A stretch of 34,178 nt of DNA from Polyrhizophydium stewartii. Taxonomy: Eukaryota > Chytridiomycota > Chytridiomycetes > Rhizophydiales. A program made the translations under genes and the position numbers. How positions within the stretch are numbered: position 1 is the first letter of the stretch; each line of letters begins with the position of its first letter. The notes under the pieces are model-generated. The model had not been told where the DNA came from, ran no database searches, and saw nothing but the letters and a program-made list of their open reading frames with translations. The stretch is taken from contig JADGIZ010000050.1 of assembly GCA_027604665.1 (NCBI GenBank), positions 1 through 34,178 of the forward strand. Direction: 5' to 3'. Positions 17,114-28,732 of this stretch are shown one piece after another.

Positions 17114-20100
17114 ATGACCACCGACCCCGGTAGCAAGCACGAGTCCGCCGTCGTCGTCGTCGCGGGCAGCGCCGGCTCCGACGCCCCCGCCGACGCCCCG
17201 CCCGCTGTCCCTGCCAATGCGGAGCAGCCCGCCGACGCAGCGGCCAGCAAGGACTCCAAGGATGCCGCCGCCGCCAAGGAGGCAGGCCCAAAGCTCCCGT
17301 ACTCGAGGCTCTACCGCCATGCGTCGGGCATGGACGTCTTCCTCATGGTGCTCGGCTCGCTGTGCGCCATCGTCAACGGCGTCACCCTCCCCTTCATGAC
17401 CATTGTCTTTGGTGCGTCCCCGCCCCCCTCCCGCCCCTGCATCCTGGACCAGCGCAGTGTACCGGAGCCCGTGTGGCGGCGGCGGCGTTGGACGTGGCGG
17501 CCGCGGATGAACGCCCTTGCGGCCGACGCCCTCCCTGCCGCGGCCGACAGATACGGCCGCCGCCAGACACCGCGGCCGCCGCCGCGGCCGCCGTGGCGCA
17601 GGCACGGCTGACGCAGTTTCTCCGCCGCCCGACCGCCCCCTCCCAGGTGACTTGATCCAGTATCTGGTGACATACAATGGCACCCCCGAGAGCCTCAATG
17701 ACCTCGACAACGGCGTCCGCGAGGCAGTCATCAAGTTCTGCATCATCGGCGTCATCACATTTGTGTCGTCGTACGGCCAGATGAGCTGCTGGATGGCTGC
17801 GGGCGAGAACCAGTCCAAGCGCATTCGCGAGCTGTACTTCAAGGCCATCCTGCGCCAGGACGTTGCCTGGTTCGACAAGACGTCGACGGGCGAGCTCACG
17901 ACTCGGATGAATGCGTGCGTTGCGCATGCGCCGTATCACCGTGTTGTTTCGGCGCGCGGCTGACAGTGGAACGCATGTCGCACGCTCTGTGCTCAGCGAT
18001 ACGAACCTGATCCAGGAAGGCATGAGCGACAAGGTCGGTCTGATTCTGCAATTCACAGCGTCTTTCATCACGGGTTTTGTGATTGCATACACCAAGGGTG
18101 CGTCTCGACTCTTTGCCGACGCCGCACTGTATCCTTGCCGCTAACGCCCCGCCAGGATGGAAACTTGCCCTCGTTCTCACCTGCTCCGTTCCCGCCCTCG
18201 CTGGTGCTGCCATCTTCATCACCAGGGTCCTTGCGGGCGGCTCCGCAGACGAGCAGGCCGCATATGCCAGCGCCGGCGGCGTTGCGCAGCAGGTGCTCTC
18301 GTCGATGCGCACAGTCGTCTCGTTTGGCGGCGAGGAGCGCGAGGTCGCGCGGTACAACAAGCATCTCGACGAGGCCGAGCGCTTCGGCATCAAAAAGGCA
18401 TTCACAAACGGCATCGGCGTCGCCGCTATCCAGGGAATCATCTTCCTTGTCTACTCGCTGGCCTTCTGGTACGGCAACACGCTCATTCCGGGCACCATGA
18501 CCCCCGGCCAGGTCCTCAACGTCTTCTTTGCGGTTCGTTGCATGCTCTCTGCACAACTTGTTCCGGACTGCTCGCAACTAACACTCGACCATCGCGCAGG
18601 TCGTTATCGGCGCCTTCTCGCTCGGCAACGCCACACCGCACATTGCCGCCATCGGCACCGCCCAAGGCGCGGCGTACCACATCTTCGAGACCATTGACCG
18701 CCAGTCCCCAATCGACCCGTCCTCGCCCGAAGGCGCCAAGCCCGAGTCCGTTAATGGCTCCATCGAGTTCAACGGCATCGACTTTCACTATCCGACCCGC
18801 CCAGATGTACCCATCCTCGTCAACTTCAACCTCAAGATCGAGCCCGGCAAGACCGTCGCGCTCGTCGGCGCATCCGGCTCGGGCAAGTCGACCATCGTCA
18901 AGCTCCTCGAGCGCTTTTACGACCCGGCTGCCGGCAGTGTCGTGCTCGACGGCATCGACATCAAGCAGCTCAACGTCACATGGCTGCGCCAGCAGATCGG
19001 CATTGTTGCGCAGGAGCCCGCTCTCTTTGACACCACGATCCGCCAGAACATCCTCTACGGCCTCAAGGACGACGGCTCGTCGATCCCCAAGGACAAGCTC
19101 GAGCAGATGGTCATTGACGCCCTCAAGACGGCCAACGCCTGGGAGTTTGTGCAGAAGCTTCCGCAGGTCCTCGACACCAATGTCGGTGAGGCCGGATCGA
19201 TGATCTCAGGCGGCCAGAAGCAGCGCCTGGCCATTGCGCGTGCGATCATCAAGAACCCTCGCATTCTGCTGCTCGATGAAGCCACATCGGCCCTCGACAC
19301 CGAATCCGAGCGCATCGTGCAGGCGGCTCTCGAGCGCGCTGCCGTCGACAGGACCACCGTCGTGATTGCGCACCGCCTGTCGACGATCAAGAACGCTGAT
19401 TTGATTGTCGTCATGCGTAAAGGAGTCATTGTCGAAACGGGCACGCACGAATCGCTTGTTGCGCAAAAGGGAGTCTACTACGAGCTGGTGGAGGCGCAGA
19501 AGCTCAAGTCCCGCGGCGCGTCATCCGACGAGGACACCGTCTCCGAGTCCAGCGACGCAATCCACCGCGCCGAGTCCTCGCCCGACACCGTGTCTGCCGG
19601 CGACAGCAGCCCCGATATCGCCGGTAGCCTCGACAAGTCGCATCACTCGCTCAATCGCACCGTTCGCCGCAAGTCGACTGTCAACAAGGCTGACGCACCG
19701 CTCACCAAGGAGCAGAAGGAGCAGGCCGATGAGGAGAAGAAAAAGGCCGCAATGAGCCGCAAGGTTGACATTACTCGCATCATCATGCTCAACCGCCCCG
19801 AGTGGCTTCTCCAGTTCCTGGCTATCATTGGCGCAGCCTGCAACGGCGTGATCATGCCGCTGTTCTCGATTCTGTTCTCGTCCATCCTGACTGCACTTGG
19901 CACCGACAAGGCCAACTTCTGGGCCCTCATGTTCGTCGTGCTCGCCATTGCCGCTTTCACGTCCAACTTCATGCAGATCGGCCTGATCCGCTACTCGGGC
20001 GAGAAGCTCACGCGCCGCCTGCGCGAGATGTCGTTCCGCGCGCTGCTCCGCCAAGAGATTGCGTTTTTCGACGAGGAGCAGAATTCAACCGGTGCGCTGA

Positions 20101-21573
20101 CGTCCAAGCTCGCCGAGGACGCGAGCCTCGTCCAGGGTATGACGGGCAACTCGTTTGCTTCTGTCATCCAGGCCGCTGCCGGCATCATTGCGGGTCTCGT
20201 CATTGCGTTTTCGAGCTCATGGCAGCTGTCGCTTGTCATCTTTGCTCTCGTTCCGCTCATTGGTCTTGCCGGCTACCTCCAGCTGCAGGCGCTCATTGGC
20301 TTCGGCAAGAAGACGCGCGAGGCATACGAGAGCGCCGGCCAGACCGCCACCGAGGCGATTGGCGCCGTGCGCACGCTGCTCACGCTCACGCAGGAGAACA
20401 CGTTCTACCACCGCTATCTCGAGCAGATCCGCACGCCGCACCAGCTCGCCCTTCGCGGAGCCGTCCTCTCGTCGGCCGGCTTTGCCTTCTCGCAGGCCGT
20501 TCTGTTCTGGGCATGGGCCGTCGCGTTCTACTACGGCTCGCGCCTCATCGTCTGGGGGCTGTACGACTCGCAGGCCATTCTGCGTGTCATGTTTGCTGTG
20601 AGTGAATGGCCCTCCTCGTGGGGGACTCGGCAGTTTGTCTGTTGCACGGCGCTCACATGCTGCTGTGCTCGCGCAGATCATCTTCACGGCAACGACCACG
20701 GGCCAAATCAACCAGCACGCCCCGGACGCCGCCAAGGCCAAGCTCGCCACGGTTGCCATCTTTGATCTTCTCGACCGTGCGTCCAAGATTGACGCGACAA
20801 AGGAAGAAGGCGAGAAGCTCGAAGGCGTCGATGGCGAGGCCGCCATGCAGGGCGTCGAGTTTGCCTACCCAACCCGCCCCAACAACAAGATCCTCACGGG
20901 CTTGACCATGGACGCCAAGCCGGGCACGACCGTCGCCTTTGTTGGCCGCTCGGGCTGCGGCAAGTCGACCTCACTCGGCCTGCTCGAGCGTTGGTACGAC
21001 GTGGACGGCGGCGAGGCGCTGTTCGAGGGACTGGACGTGCGCAAGTGGAATCTCAAGAGCCTGCGGTCGCACATGGCGCTCGTGGGCCAGGAGCCCGTGC
21101 TGTTTGACGTCTCGATCAAGGAGAACATTGCCTACGGCGCCATTGGCGAGTTCACGGACGCGCAGATCGTCGAGGCCGCCAAGCTCGCCAACATCCACGA
21201 CTTTGTCGCATCGCTGCCGCAGGGATACGACACCAAGGTCGGCGAGAAGGGCGGCCAGCTGTCGGGTGGCCAGAAGCAGCGCATCGCCATTGCCCGCGCG
21301 CTGATCCGCAACCCGCGGCTGCTGCTGCTCGACGAGGCCACGTCGGCGCTCGACAGCGAGTCCGAGAAGGTCGTCCAGGAGGCGCTCGACCGCGCTGCGA
21401 AGGGCCGCACCACGCTCGTGATTGCGCACCGCCTGTCGACGATCCAAGGCGCCGACAAGATCCTCGTGGTCAACGGCGGCAAGATCGTCGAGGCCGGCAC
21501 GCACTTTGAGCTCGTCGACAAGCGCGGCGAGTACTATGACCTCGTGTCGCAGCAGATGCTCGGCAGCGACTGA
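17114..21573 (+). CDS. Full-length ABCB (P-glycoprotein/MDR-type) ABC transporter
   Basis: Membrane ATPase with the TMD-NBD-TMD-NBD layout, probably exporting lipids, peptides or drugs; substrate not predictable. Exons: 17114-17411, 17647-17914, 17997-18097, 18156-18532, 18600-20597, 20677-21573; exact frame, 1312 aa. Cytosolic N-terminus without a signal peptide, then MDVFLMVLGSLCAIVNGVTLPFMTIVFG (TM1), WFDKTSTGELTTRMNADTNLIQEGMSDK (coupling region). NBD1: GASGSGKST, ISGGQKQR, ILLLDEATSALD and AHRLSTI. A charged Ser-rich linker follows, likely phosphorylated. TMD2 begins RPEWLLQFLAIIGAACNGVIMPLFSILF. NBD2: GRSGCGKST, LSGGQKQR, LLLLDEATSALD and AHRLSTI. Both sites look catalytically complete. 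Intron 1 is 235 nt; the rest are 58-82 nt. Its stop is 25 bp from that of the next gene. Confidence 0.96.
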
Positions 21574-21598
21574 AGGCAGCATCTCATGCAAATGAAGT

Positions 21599-22106
21599 CT
21601 ATTTGGCTTTCTTTGCGGGCTTCTTCTGCTGGAGCCTGCGGCTGTTCATGAGAGAGACGTAGTCCTTTTCGCCCAGCACGTAGCTCTTTGGCTGGCTGCC
21701 ATCGCCGGCAGGCTTGGTGCCGGCCTTGCCTGGATTCGAGAGGTTGGCGGATGCTGCCGCTGCTGCCGCCGCCGCCGACCGAGCCGAGCGCACGGCGGCG
21801 GCGACAGGAGCCATGTCGACGTCGCTGGCCTGCGTCTTTCTGGCGGGCGGCGCAGCGGCCGGCGGTGGGGCCTGCGGTGCGGCAACGGCAGCCGGTTTCC
21901 TGACAGACGCCTTGTCCGTCTGCGCCTTCTCGACCCGCGAGTTCTTGGCGACCTTGATTCGGTCGCGGTCGCTCTACGCCATGGCGGCAAGTCAGCCAGA
22001 CGTAAGCTCAGCGGCCTGCCCTTTGCGGGGACTCGGCCGGCATCCGCCGCCAGCCATCCCGCACCTTGGTCTGGCCGATCCTGGAAAACTTTGCGGAGCG
22101 GCCCAT
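21599..22106 (-). CDS. Small basic Ala-rich protein (MGRSAKF...), 138 aa
   Basis: Exons: 22106-22065 and 21973-21599, joined across a 91-nt intron (AAG|GTGCGG to GGCGTAG|AGC); 138 aa. N-terminus MGRSAKFSRIGQTK|SDRDRIKVAKNSRVEKA is strongly basic, the middle is Pro/Ala-rich low complexity (poly-Ala run), and the end is QPKSYVLGEKDYVSLMNSRRLQQKKPAKKAK. The combination of an MGRSAK-type start and a C-terminal (L)G-x-x-DYV-x-LM motif reminds me of small fungal proteins of unknown function with nuclear or nucleolar composition; this is an impression, not a search result. The 61-bp gap to the divergent UBX-LRR start and 25-bp gap to the ABCB stop support a real, tightly packed gene. Confidence 0.7.
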
Positions 22107-22167
22107 CCTTTACAGTTCGACAATGTAAAAGAAAAATTGAATATCGACTTTTTCCTTTGACTCGGAC
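22107..22167. promoter_or_regulatory. 61-bp bidirectional promoter
   Basis: All the DNA between the start codons of the small basic protein and the UBA-UBX-LRR gene. It is AT-rich (tgtaaaagaaaaattgaata) against a GC-rich background. Both 5' UTRs must also fit here, so transcripts may overlap. Confidence 0.6.
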
Positions 22168-25100
22168 ATGCTCGACAGCGACTCGACTTTGGCGGCGCTG
22201 CTCGGCCTGGGCATCGACGAAGCCGTGTGCGCGCAGGTGCTCCAGATGGAGCCGGCGACGGTCGAGGATGCCATCGAGCTGTGGGTGCTCCGCGCGCCTC
22301 GGCTCAGCGACCGGCGCTCGGCTGACAACCCGGCGACCAGGGCCATGTTACTCGCCGATACCGGCAGGGCACAGCAGCCGGACACGCTGGTGCTGCCGCT
22401 CTCGAGGCCAGCGGCTGCGGCGCACTCGCCCGCAGTGCCCGAACAGGCGTTCTCGACTGAGCCATCACCCTCGCTGTCGCCGCTGCTGCCGCCGCCTCCG
22501 CCGCCAGAGTCTGTGGCGCACGACCAGGACGTCGGCGGCAGTGCTGCCAGCCCCTCGAAGCCTCGGGAGAGCCGGCGCGACTATGTCGACATGGCCGCAC
22601 GGCGCGCGGCCGAGGCGGCGCGGCAGCAGCGCAAGAATGACGAGAAGGTAGGTTGGTTGCGCGCGGCAGCTGGTCTTGCCAGGCACTGACGCCCGCTGTC
22701 GCCAGGAGCGTGAGCGGATCCGTCGCGAGATCGAGAGCGACCGCCTTGCACGCAAGACCCGCCTCGGAGCCGCGGACGGCGAGGCAGCCGCAAAGCCGCT
22801 GCCGCAGGAGCCGCCAAAGCCGACGGGCGCGGCAGCAACGCTGTCGGCGTATCAGCAGCGTGTGCGCGCCGACCGCGAGGACCGCGAGCGTGTGCGTCGC
22901 CAGATCGAGGAAGACAAGGAGCGCCGGAGACTGCGCACTCAGCGCACCTCGGATATGGTGGTCGACTCGGCGCCTGCTCCAGCTGTATCAGCCGCCGAGC
23001 CACGGTCCGTGCCAATCCAGGAGACGCATCCGTCGTGCACCGTGCAGCTGCGCATGCCGTCCGGCGCCACGATCCGCGGCACCTTTGCGTCTGCCGACCC
23101 AGTCAGCGTCCTGTTCGACTTTGCGATGGGCCAGGCCTCCACGCTGCCCAATGACGCCGCGGTGCTCATAGTCGGGGGCTTTTCGCTCTGTCAGACGTTT
23201 CCCCACAGGATCTTCACACACGACGAGGCAGCATCTGTCACTCTCGCCCAGGCGGGACTCGTCCCTCGATCGGCTCTCAATGTGATGCGCACTGTCCAAC
23301 ACGCACCGCCTCAACAAGAGCCCGGGACTGTTGACAGCCACACGGAGACAGCTGGAAACTTTGGCCAAGATGCTGCTCCTGTACAGGCACCGGCCATTCC
23401 CGTTGCAGAAGAGTCCCAGGACATGGACGTCGACGAAGACCACGGCGACAGCGACGGCGACAGCAACGAGCAAGACGACGATCAGCACCAAGATGCCATT
23501 GAAGATGACGATAACGATGACGACGAAGCCCATGGTGACAATGAGCCGCATGATATGTTCGCCCCGACTGGCCGCTTCCGGCCCATGTCAGGCGTTGGAA
23601 ACAGGCTTGGCGGATCGTCTGAAGGGCCTGGTTCGCGAGGCAAGCATACCTGCACTTCAGAGTGGACACATGTGCAACGAGCTGACATGCAGCCTCTATC
23701 TCCAGCTGCCGCGACCGCTTTGCGAGTCGTCTCGGTTGCGCCAGCTGCCCGCGCTCCTTCGCGCCAGCTGCGCCGCTCCGCAGCGCCGCTGTTGACTCTG
23801 GCGCTCAAGGTGCTCATCGGCATGATCAGCAATCCGGCGATGCCTCAGTCGCTGTTCGTGGACATTGGTGTTATCAGCTCAGAGATGCTCGAGAAGATCT
23901 TGGCCGATTTGATCTCAAACAAGAAGCTCGACCGCTTCACGCTGCAGCGCCTGCGGCCCTGCGAGATCTCCGCGCTCAAGCTCGACAGCTACGGGCTCGC
24001 TACCGACTCGCTCCTCGAGACAATCAACCGCGTCTGCGCGCCGTCGCTCGAGCGGCTTTCGCTGCGCAATTGCACCTACCTCACTGACGCCGGCATCTTG
24101 AGCCTCCAGAATGCCGAGCATCTGACCGATCTGGATCTATCCTCGTGTCGTTTGACTGACAAGATGACCAAGCTGTTTGTGCACACGCCGCATCTGGTGA
24201 ATCTGAGCCTGGCAGGCACCAAGATCACGCCCGTCGGGCTGCTCAACGTCGTGCGCTCACTCGGCGGCGCACTTGAGTCGCTCAGCATTGCGAAATGCGA
24301 GGGCATCAAGGTTGCGACCGTATTCCCGCTGCTTCAGGGCCTCACCAAAATTCGATCGCTGTCCTTGGCCGGGGTCCCGTTCAAGACGCCGCTGATGCAG
24401 CCTGACTTGGGCAGCTTTGCTGGCCTGTGCACGTTGGATCTGGCAGGCACCGCTATCACCGATGAGGATGTTTCGTCGGTCGTTGGCAGATTCGACACGC
24501 TGGAGGAGCTCGATCTGACGGGCTGCGGGGCACTGACCCTCGGCGCCCTGCGCCCGATCGCACAACGGTGCCGCGGCCTGACGCACCTCAAGCTTCCACG
24601 CCGCGACCTGGACTACGACTCTGTGCTTGCGGATCTGAGCGGTGGGTTGCTGTTTGGTGCTGCCATGTCCGACCAATGCTGACGAATCTCGTTGCGAAGC
24701 CCTGCCGCTCGTGCGCCTGGATCTGTCGGGATGCTCGGCCGTGACGGACGCTGGCGTGTCGGCGCTGCGGGCGCTGGCGCCGACGCTCGAGGTCTTGTCC
24801 CTCGCAGGCACAAGGACGGGCGACGCCAGCGCGGGTGCGCTCTCGGCTCTTGCGCTGCTGCGCGAGCTGGCGCTCGACAACACGACTATTGGCGACGACG
24901 GCTGCGTCGAGTGGCCGCGGCACGTCGGGCACCTCGAGACACTGTCGCTCGCGGGCACGCGGATCGGCGACCCGACGGGCCAGTGCCTGGCGCTCGCTCG
25001 CACCAGCGGCAGCCTCGTGAGCCTCAACCTCAGCCGAACGGCCATCACCGATGCGACGCTCGACTCGTTTGCAAGCACGCTCGTCTCGCTCGTCAATCTG

Positions 25101-25307
25101 TCGGTCGACGGCAGCGCAGTCACGCCCGAGGGCTGCGAGCGCCTCCAGCAAGGTACATCCCACTCTGCCCCTCTGTCCTGCTCTGTCTCTTGCCACTGTC
25201 TGCCGGACGCTGCCGCCATACGCTGTCGATGGACTCTCGCTGACAGTTTTTTCTTCGCAGCACTTCCGAAGCTGCGCCCGATCCGCCTCACGACCGTCAG
25301 ACGCTGA
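22168..25307 (+). CDS. UBA-UBX-leucine-rich-repeat fusion protein
   Basis: Likely p97/Cdc48 adaptor with a substrate-recognition LRR. Exons: 22168-22647, 22706-24641, 24700-25152, 25261-25307; exact frame, 971 aa. Residues about 5-45 resemble a UBA domain (LAALLGLGIDEAVCAQVLQM...AIELWVL). Two charged helical segments follow (ERERIRREIESDR and DRERVRRQIEEDKERRR, about 161-240), as in UBXN1/SAKS1-type proteins. A UBX domain spans about 269-354, ending FPHRIFTHDE...LAQAGLVPRSALNVM. An acidic Asp-rich linker lies at about 395-443. From about 565 to the end are AMN1/FBXL-like LRRs (LERLSLRNCTYLTDAGILSL, LRLDLSGCSAVTDAGVSAL). No F-box is visible. The p97-contact loop reads FPHR rather than FPR. The stretch 23590-23770 has a competing open frame, so an intron there may be missed. 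Confidence 0.85.
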
Positions 25308-25567
25308 CGGCGCTTGACGGGAAGGGGAGTGTTTCACGCCTCGTAAGCCCAGCAACCGATGGAGGCGGTGCGCCAGGCGAATAGAGCGTGATGGCACTGT
25401 TTCCCGACCGTGTTGGGCGTCGCTGCAACGCAAAAGTGCAGGCGCCAAGCGTGAGTCCGGGAGTGACGGAGAAGAGACTGGAATCCGCCGCGTTCTTTAT
25501 ACCGCCGTCTCCGCGCCCTCAGGACGCGCAGTTTTGAGATGCCCCGGTCGAACAGGTCTCGGCAGCC

Positions 25568-28500
25568 ATGCAAGTTGCGGGCGGAGTCGCGCCCGACCCC
25601 CGCGGCGTCGTGGTGCCCGGCCCCTGCGTTGCTGTGACGCCAGTTGCGCCCTACAAGACACCCGCCGCGGCCAAGACCGCCGCCGCGTCGGCCAGCGCGC
25701 TGCGCCCGGGCCTCGCTCCCCAGTTTCGGACACCAGCACCTCCCGCGCCAGCCGCTGCTGCGTCCGCGGCGCCGGCCGCCGCGCCTGCTGCAGCCCCCGA
25801 GCCTGCCGCAGCGTCTGTCTCCGAGGTGGCGCCGCAAGCGCCCGCGCCTGCTTCTGCCGCTGGGCCTGTGCGCGCGCGGTCCGGCTCGCTGGCGAGCGTC
25901 ACAAGCTCGCGGCCCTCCAGTGCGCGGCGGCCAACCTTCAGCGAGTCGCGGGCCCAGATCCTGCTTGAGGAGTGTGCGTGGCGTGCCCGCTGGAGTGGCC
26001 CGCGGCAACGCTCTCGGATGCTAACCGCAGCGCAGACGCCCTCGGCAGGTTCTCGGACGTCACGGTTGTTTGCCTTGGCCAGACGTTCAAGCTCCACAAG
26101 ATCATTCTCATGCAGTCTCCCTTTTTCCGTTCGCTGCTGGTATCCAGAACAACCACGAGCACCATCACGCTCCGCACAGAGGGCGACCCGCGCATCACCG
26201 CAGCAGGTCTCGAGGTCAGCGTTCCCCGCTGCTGCCTGGTGCCCCGCAGCCAGCACACGCCTCTGACTTGCATTTTGGCGCAGATCGCCATCCGAGATCT
26301 GTACAACCTGCACGCATCGACCAACCGCAGGCTTGCGCTCGTTTACCAAAACGCAATGTCTGTGCTATGCGCCGCGTGCTTCCTCGAGCTGCAGGATCTT
26401 GCCGACCACTGCGTGCGCCAGATCGCCGCCATCATGGCCCCGCCCAATCGCATCGGCCGCCTCGCCTTCCAGCTCGACAGCCTCGATCCAAACAACTCGC
26501 TCGAGCTCGCGTCGTACGGGCCGCAGCACCAGTACGCGACGCTTCTGAGCAGATATCACGCAGAGATCAGCACGTTCTGCATGGGCTCGTTGTGCCGCAT
26601 TGTCGCCATGCACAACATCGACGGGTTCGATGCGCGCCAGTCTGCATCGCGAGCCGCGTCTCCAAAACCCTCAGCGTCGAGCAAGGCGCGCGCGACAGAC
26701 TCGACTTCTCGGCATGGACCATCAGCGCAAACATCTGCATCGCGTCCTCCGACGCAAGTCGAAGCGCCAGCTGGCCAGCCGGACACGCCCATCTCCGTGA
26801 CTGGCAGCGAGCACGGCGAGACGCAATCTGACGGCGCGACCGCCAACGGCATGGCATCGCTGATTGCATTTCTGGAAACGCTGCCCGTGTCATGGGTCAA
26901 GCGTCTTCTCGAATGCGACTGGCTATGTGTGCGCAGCGAGTTTGATCGCTATCTCATTGCAAAGCAGCTGGCTGCCAAGATCCGCGCGCACACCAAGCAC
27001 GTTCGAGCCGCAGCCGTGTTACATCCGCTGACGCCTGGCATCACTCCGGGTGGCTCGCGACCTGATTCACCTCCGCCGCCGGTTGCCGCAGATGCGCCGG
27101 TGCTTGACGCCAGCTCCATCGGCCGAGTTGACGCGAGCACAACTGAAGCTTCGGCCCGGTCCGCCAAGCTCTCGCGGCGCGACTCGGCCGCGCAAGAAGA
27201 AAGCCTGGTCACCAATACGGCTGGATCTGACGCGCAGAGCATTTCAGCTCAAGAGCCGTGCTGCTCGAGTCCCGGCGATGGACAGGATGCACCTGTGCAA
27301 TTCACGGCGCTCGCGCCACCCACGCCCGTGCCGATCCGCTCCATGTTCAACCCCGTCGCGCAGGTTTCGGGTCTATTCACGTTGGTCTTTGGCGGCATTG
27401 GCGGCCTCTTCAACCCCAAGAAGCGCAGGATTGACGCCGCCGACGACCTGGCAGCAAGCGAGCGAGTTGCCAATCCTGGTTCGCCTGGCCCGGCGAGAAT
27501 AAGAGACGAGGAGAGCGACGACGACACTGTCGAAAATGATATCAGCGACGACAGCGACAACGATCAGGCGTCGCGTGCAAGTGCACACTCACAAGTCAGC
27601 CAGCCGACCGCCACCGGCGAGCAGCTGCGGCGTCGGAAGATCATCCCGGCGCGCGGACCACGGCGAGGACCGAGTTTGACCCATCGCTCCGGGTCCATGC
27701 TGCGCATGCCGACCGAGCAGCTTCTCGCGCTGCGCAACGAAATGTTCCTGAAGCAAATCTTTGAAAAGAGCATCAACTTTACATACATGACTTTTCCGCA
27801 GCTCGAGGCAATCAAGAGCGACGGCATCGTGCCAACGAATCTCGTGCTCGAGAGCCATTGGCTTCAGGCAGAGCTCAGCAACCCGCAGGCAGCGGCGCGG
27901 CTGCGGTACAAGCCGCCGTCGCAGCGGTCGCAGCGATCTGCGTCGCGCGCGCACACGGGCGCGTCTGGGTCGTCGCTGCCGCCGTTCCGCTTCGCCGTGC
28001 GCTTCGACAATGTGCGCGAGCAGTTTGCGGCACACCAGCATCTGATGACGCGCGGTGTGTCTGGTGGCGGCAGCCAGGATGACGACGACGAAAGCGCGGC
28101 GCCGAACGCTGCTCATCGCCCGCTCATGATCTACTCGCAGCCCGTGGTGTGCGCCGGCACGCAGTACCGTCTGGTGCTGTCGTACGAACCGTGCCTGGCC
28201 GACTCGCAGGGCGAGCTCACTGCAGTGGACGTCACGGGCGGATCGGGCGGCCGCGATCCGGCTGCAGGGCGCTCTGGGACGGCCAGCCCCTCCCTGGCTC
28301 AACTGTCGCCCGCAAGCCGCGTCTCCAGTGCATCAGGCGGGACGGCGCGGAGCCACGTCGCGCCGGGTATCACAGCGCTCATCCAGCGCAGCCGGCCCGC
28401 CACGCCCCAGGAGCGGCCGATCGCGTACCGCATTTACGCGTTCGACCACCGCGAGCACACGCTCGAGACGGGTGCAAGCGCGTTCGAGCCGCTGACGGTG

Positions 28501-28686
28501 TGCGACTTTGAGGGCAACGGGCACGCGCGGCCGTTGGTGCTGCGGGACATTGTGGCGCGAGCGATTGGAGGCGGCGACCATGGCACTGCGTCAGCAGAGA
28601 CAGCTGGCGCCGGTGTCGATGTCGGTGCAGATGTCAACGTCGAGTGCACCAACAGCGTCTGGCTTGTGGCCGTGGTCGAGTTCTGA
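25568..28686 (+). CDS. BTB/POZ-domain protein, germ-cell-less-like
   Basis: Probable adaptor for a cullin-3 ligase or a scaffold. Exons: 25568-25973, 26036-26214, 26284-28686; exact frame, 995 aa. Residues 1-135 are Ala/Pro-rich and disordered. The BTB domain follows the first intron: ALGRFSDVTVVCLGQTFKLHKIILMQSPFFRSLL ... TEGDPRITAAGLE|IAIRDLYNLH ... ALVYQNAMSVLCAACFLELQDLADHCV. The middle is long, Ser-rich and acidic. Two later conserved-looking blocks, LPVSWVKRLLECDWLCVRSEFDRYLIAKQL and FEKSINFTYMTFPQLEAIKSDGIVPTNLVLESHWLQAEL, resemble fungal BTB proteins related to germ cell-less. Intron 2 (26215-26283, 69 nt) is a multiple of three without stops; it is called an intron because it interrupts the BTB pattern. 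The 260 bp upstream holds no other gene. Confidence 0.82.
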
Positions 28687-28732
28687 ACACTTCATAAACA
28701 CATTGGGAGTTTGATCTTGTTTATATCGGGGC

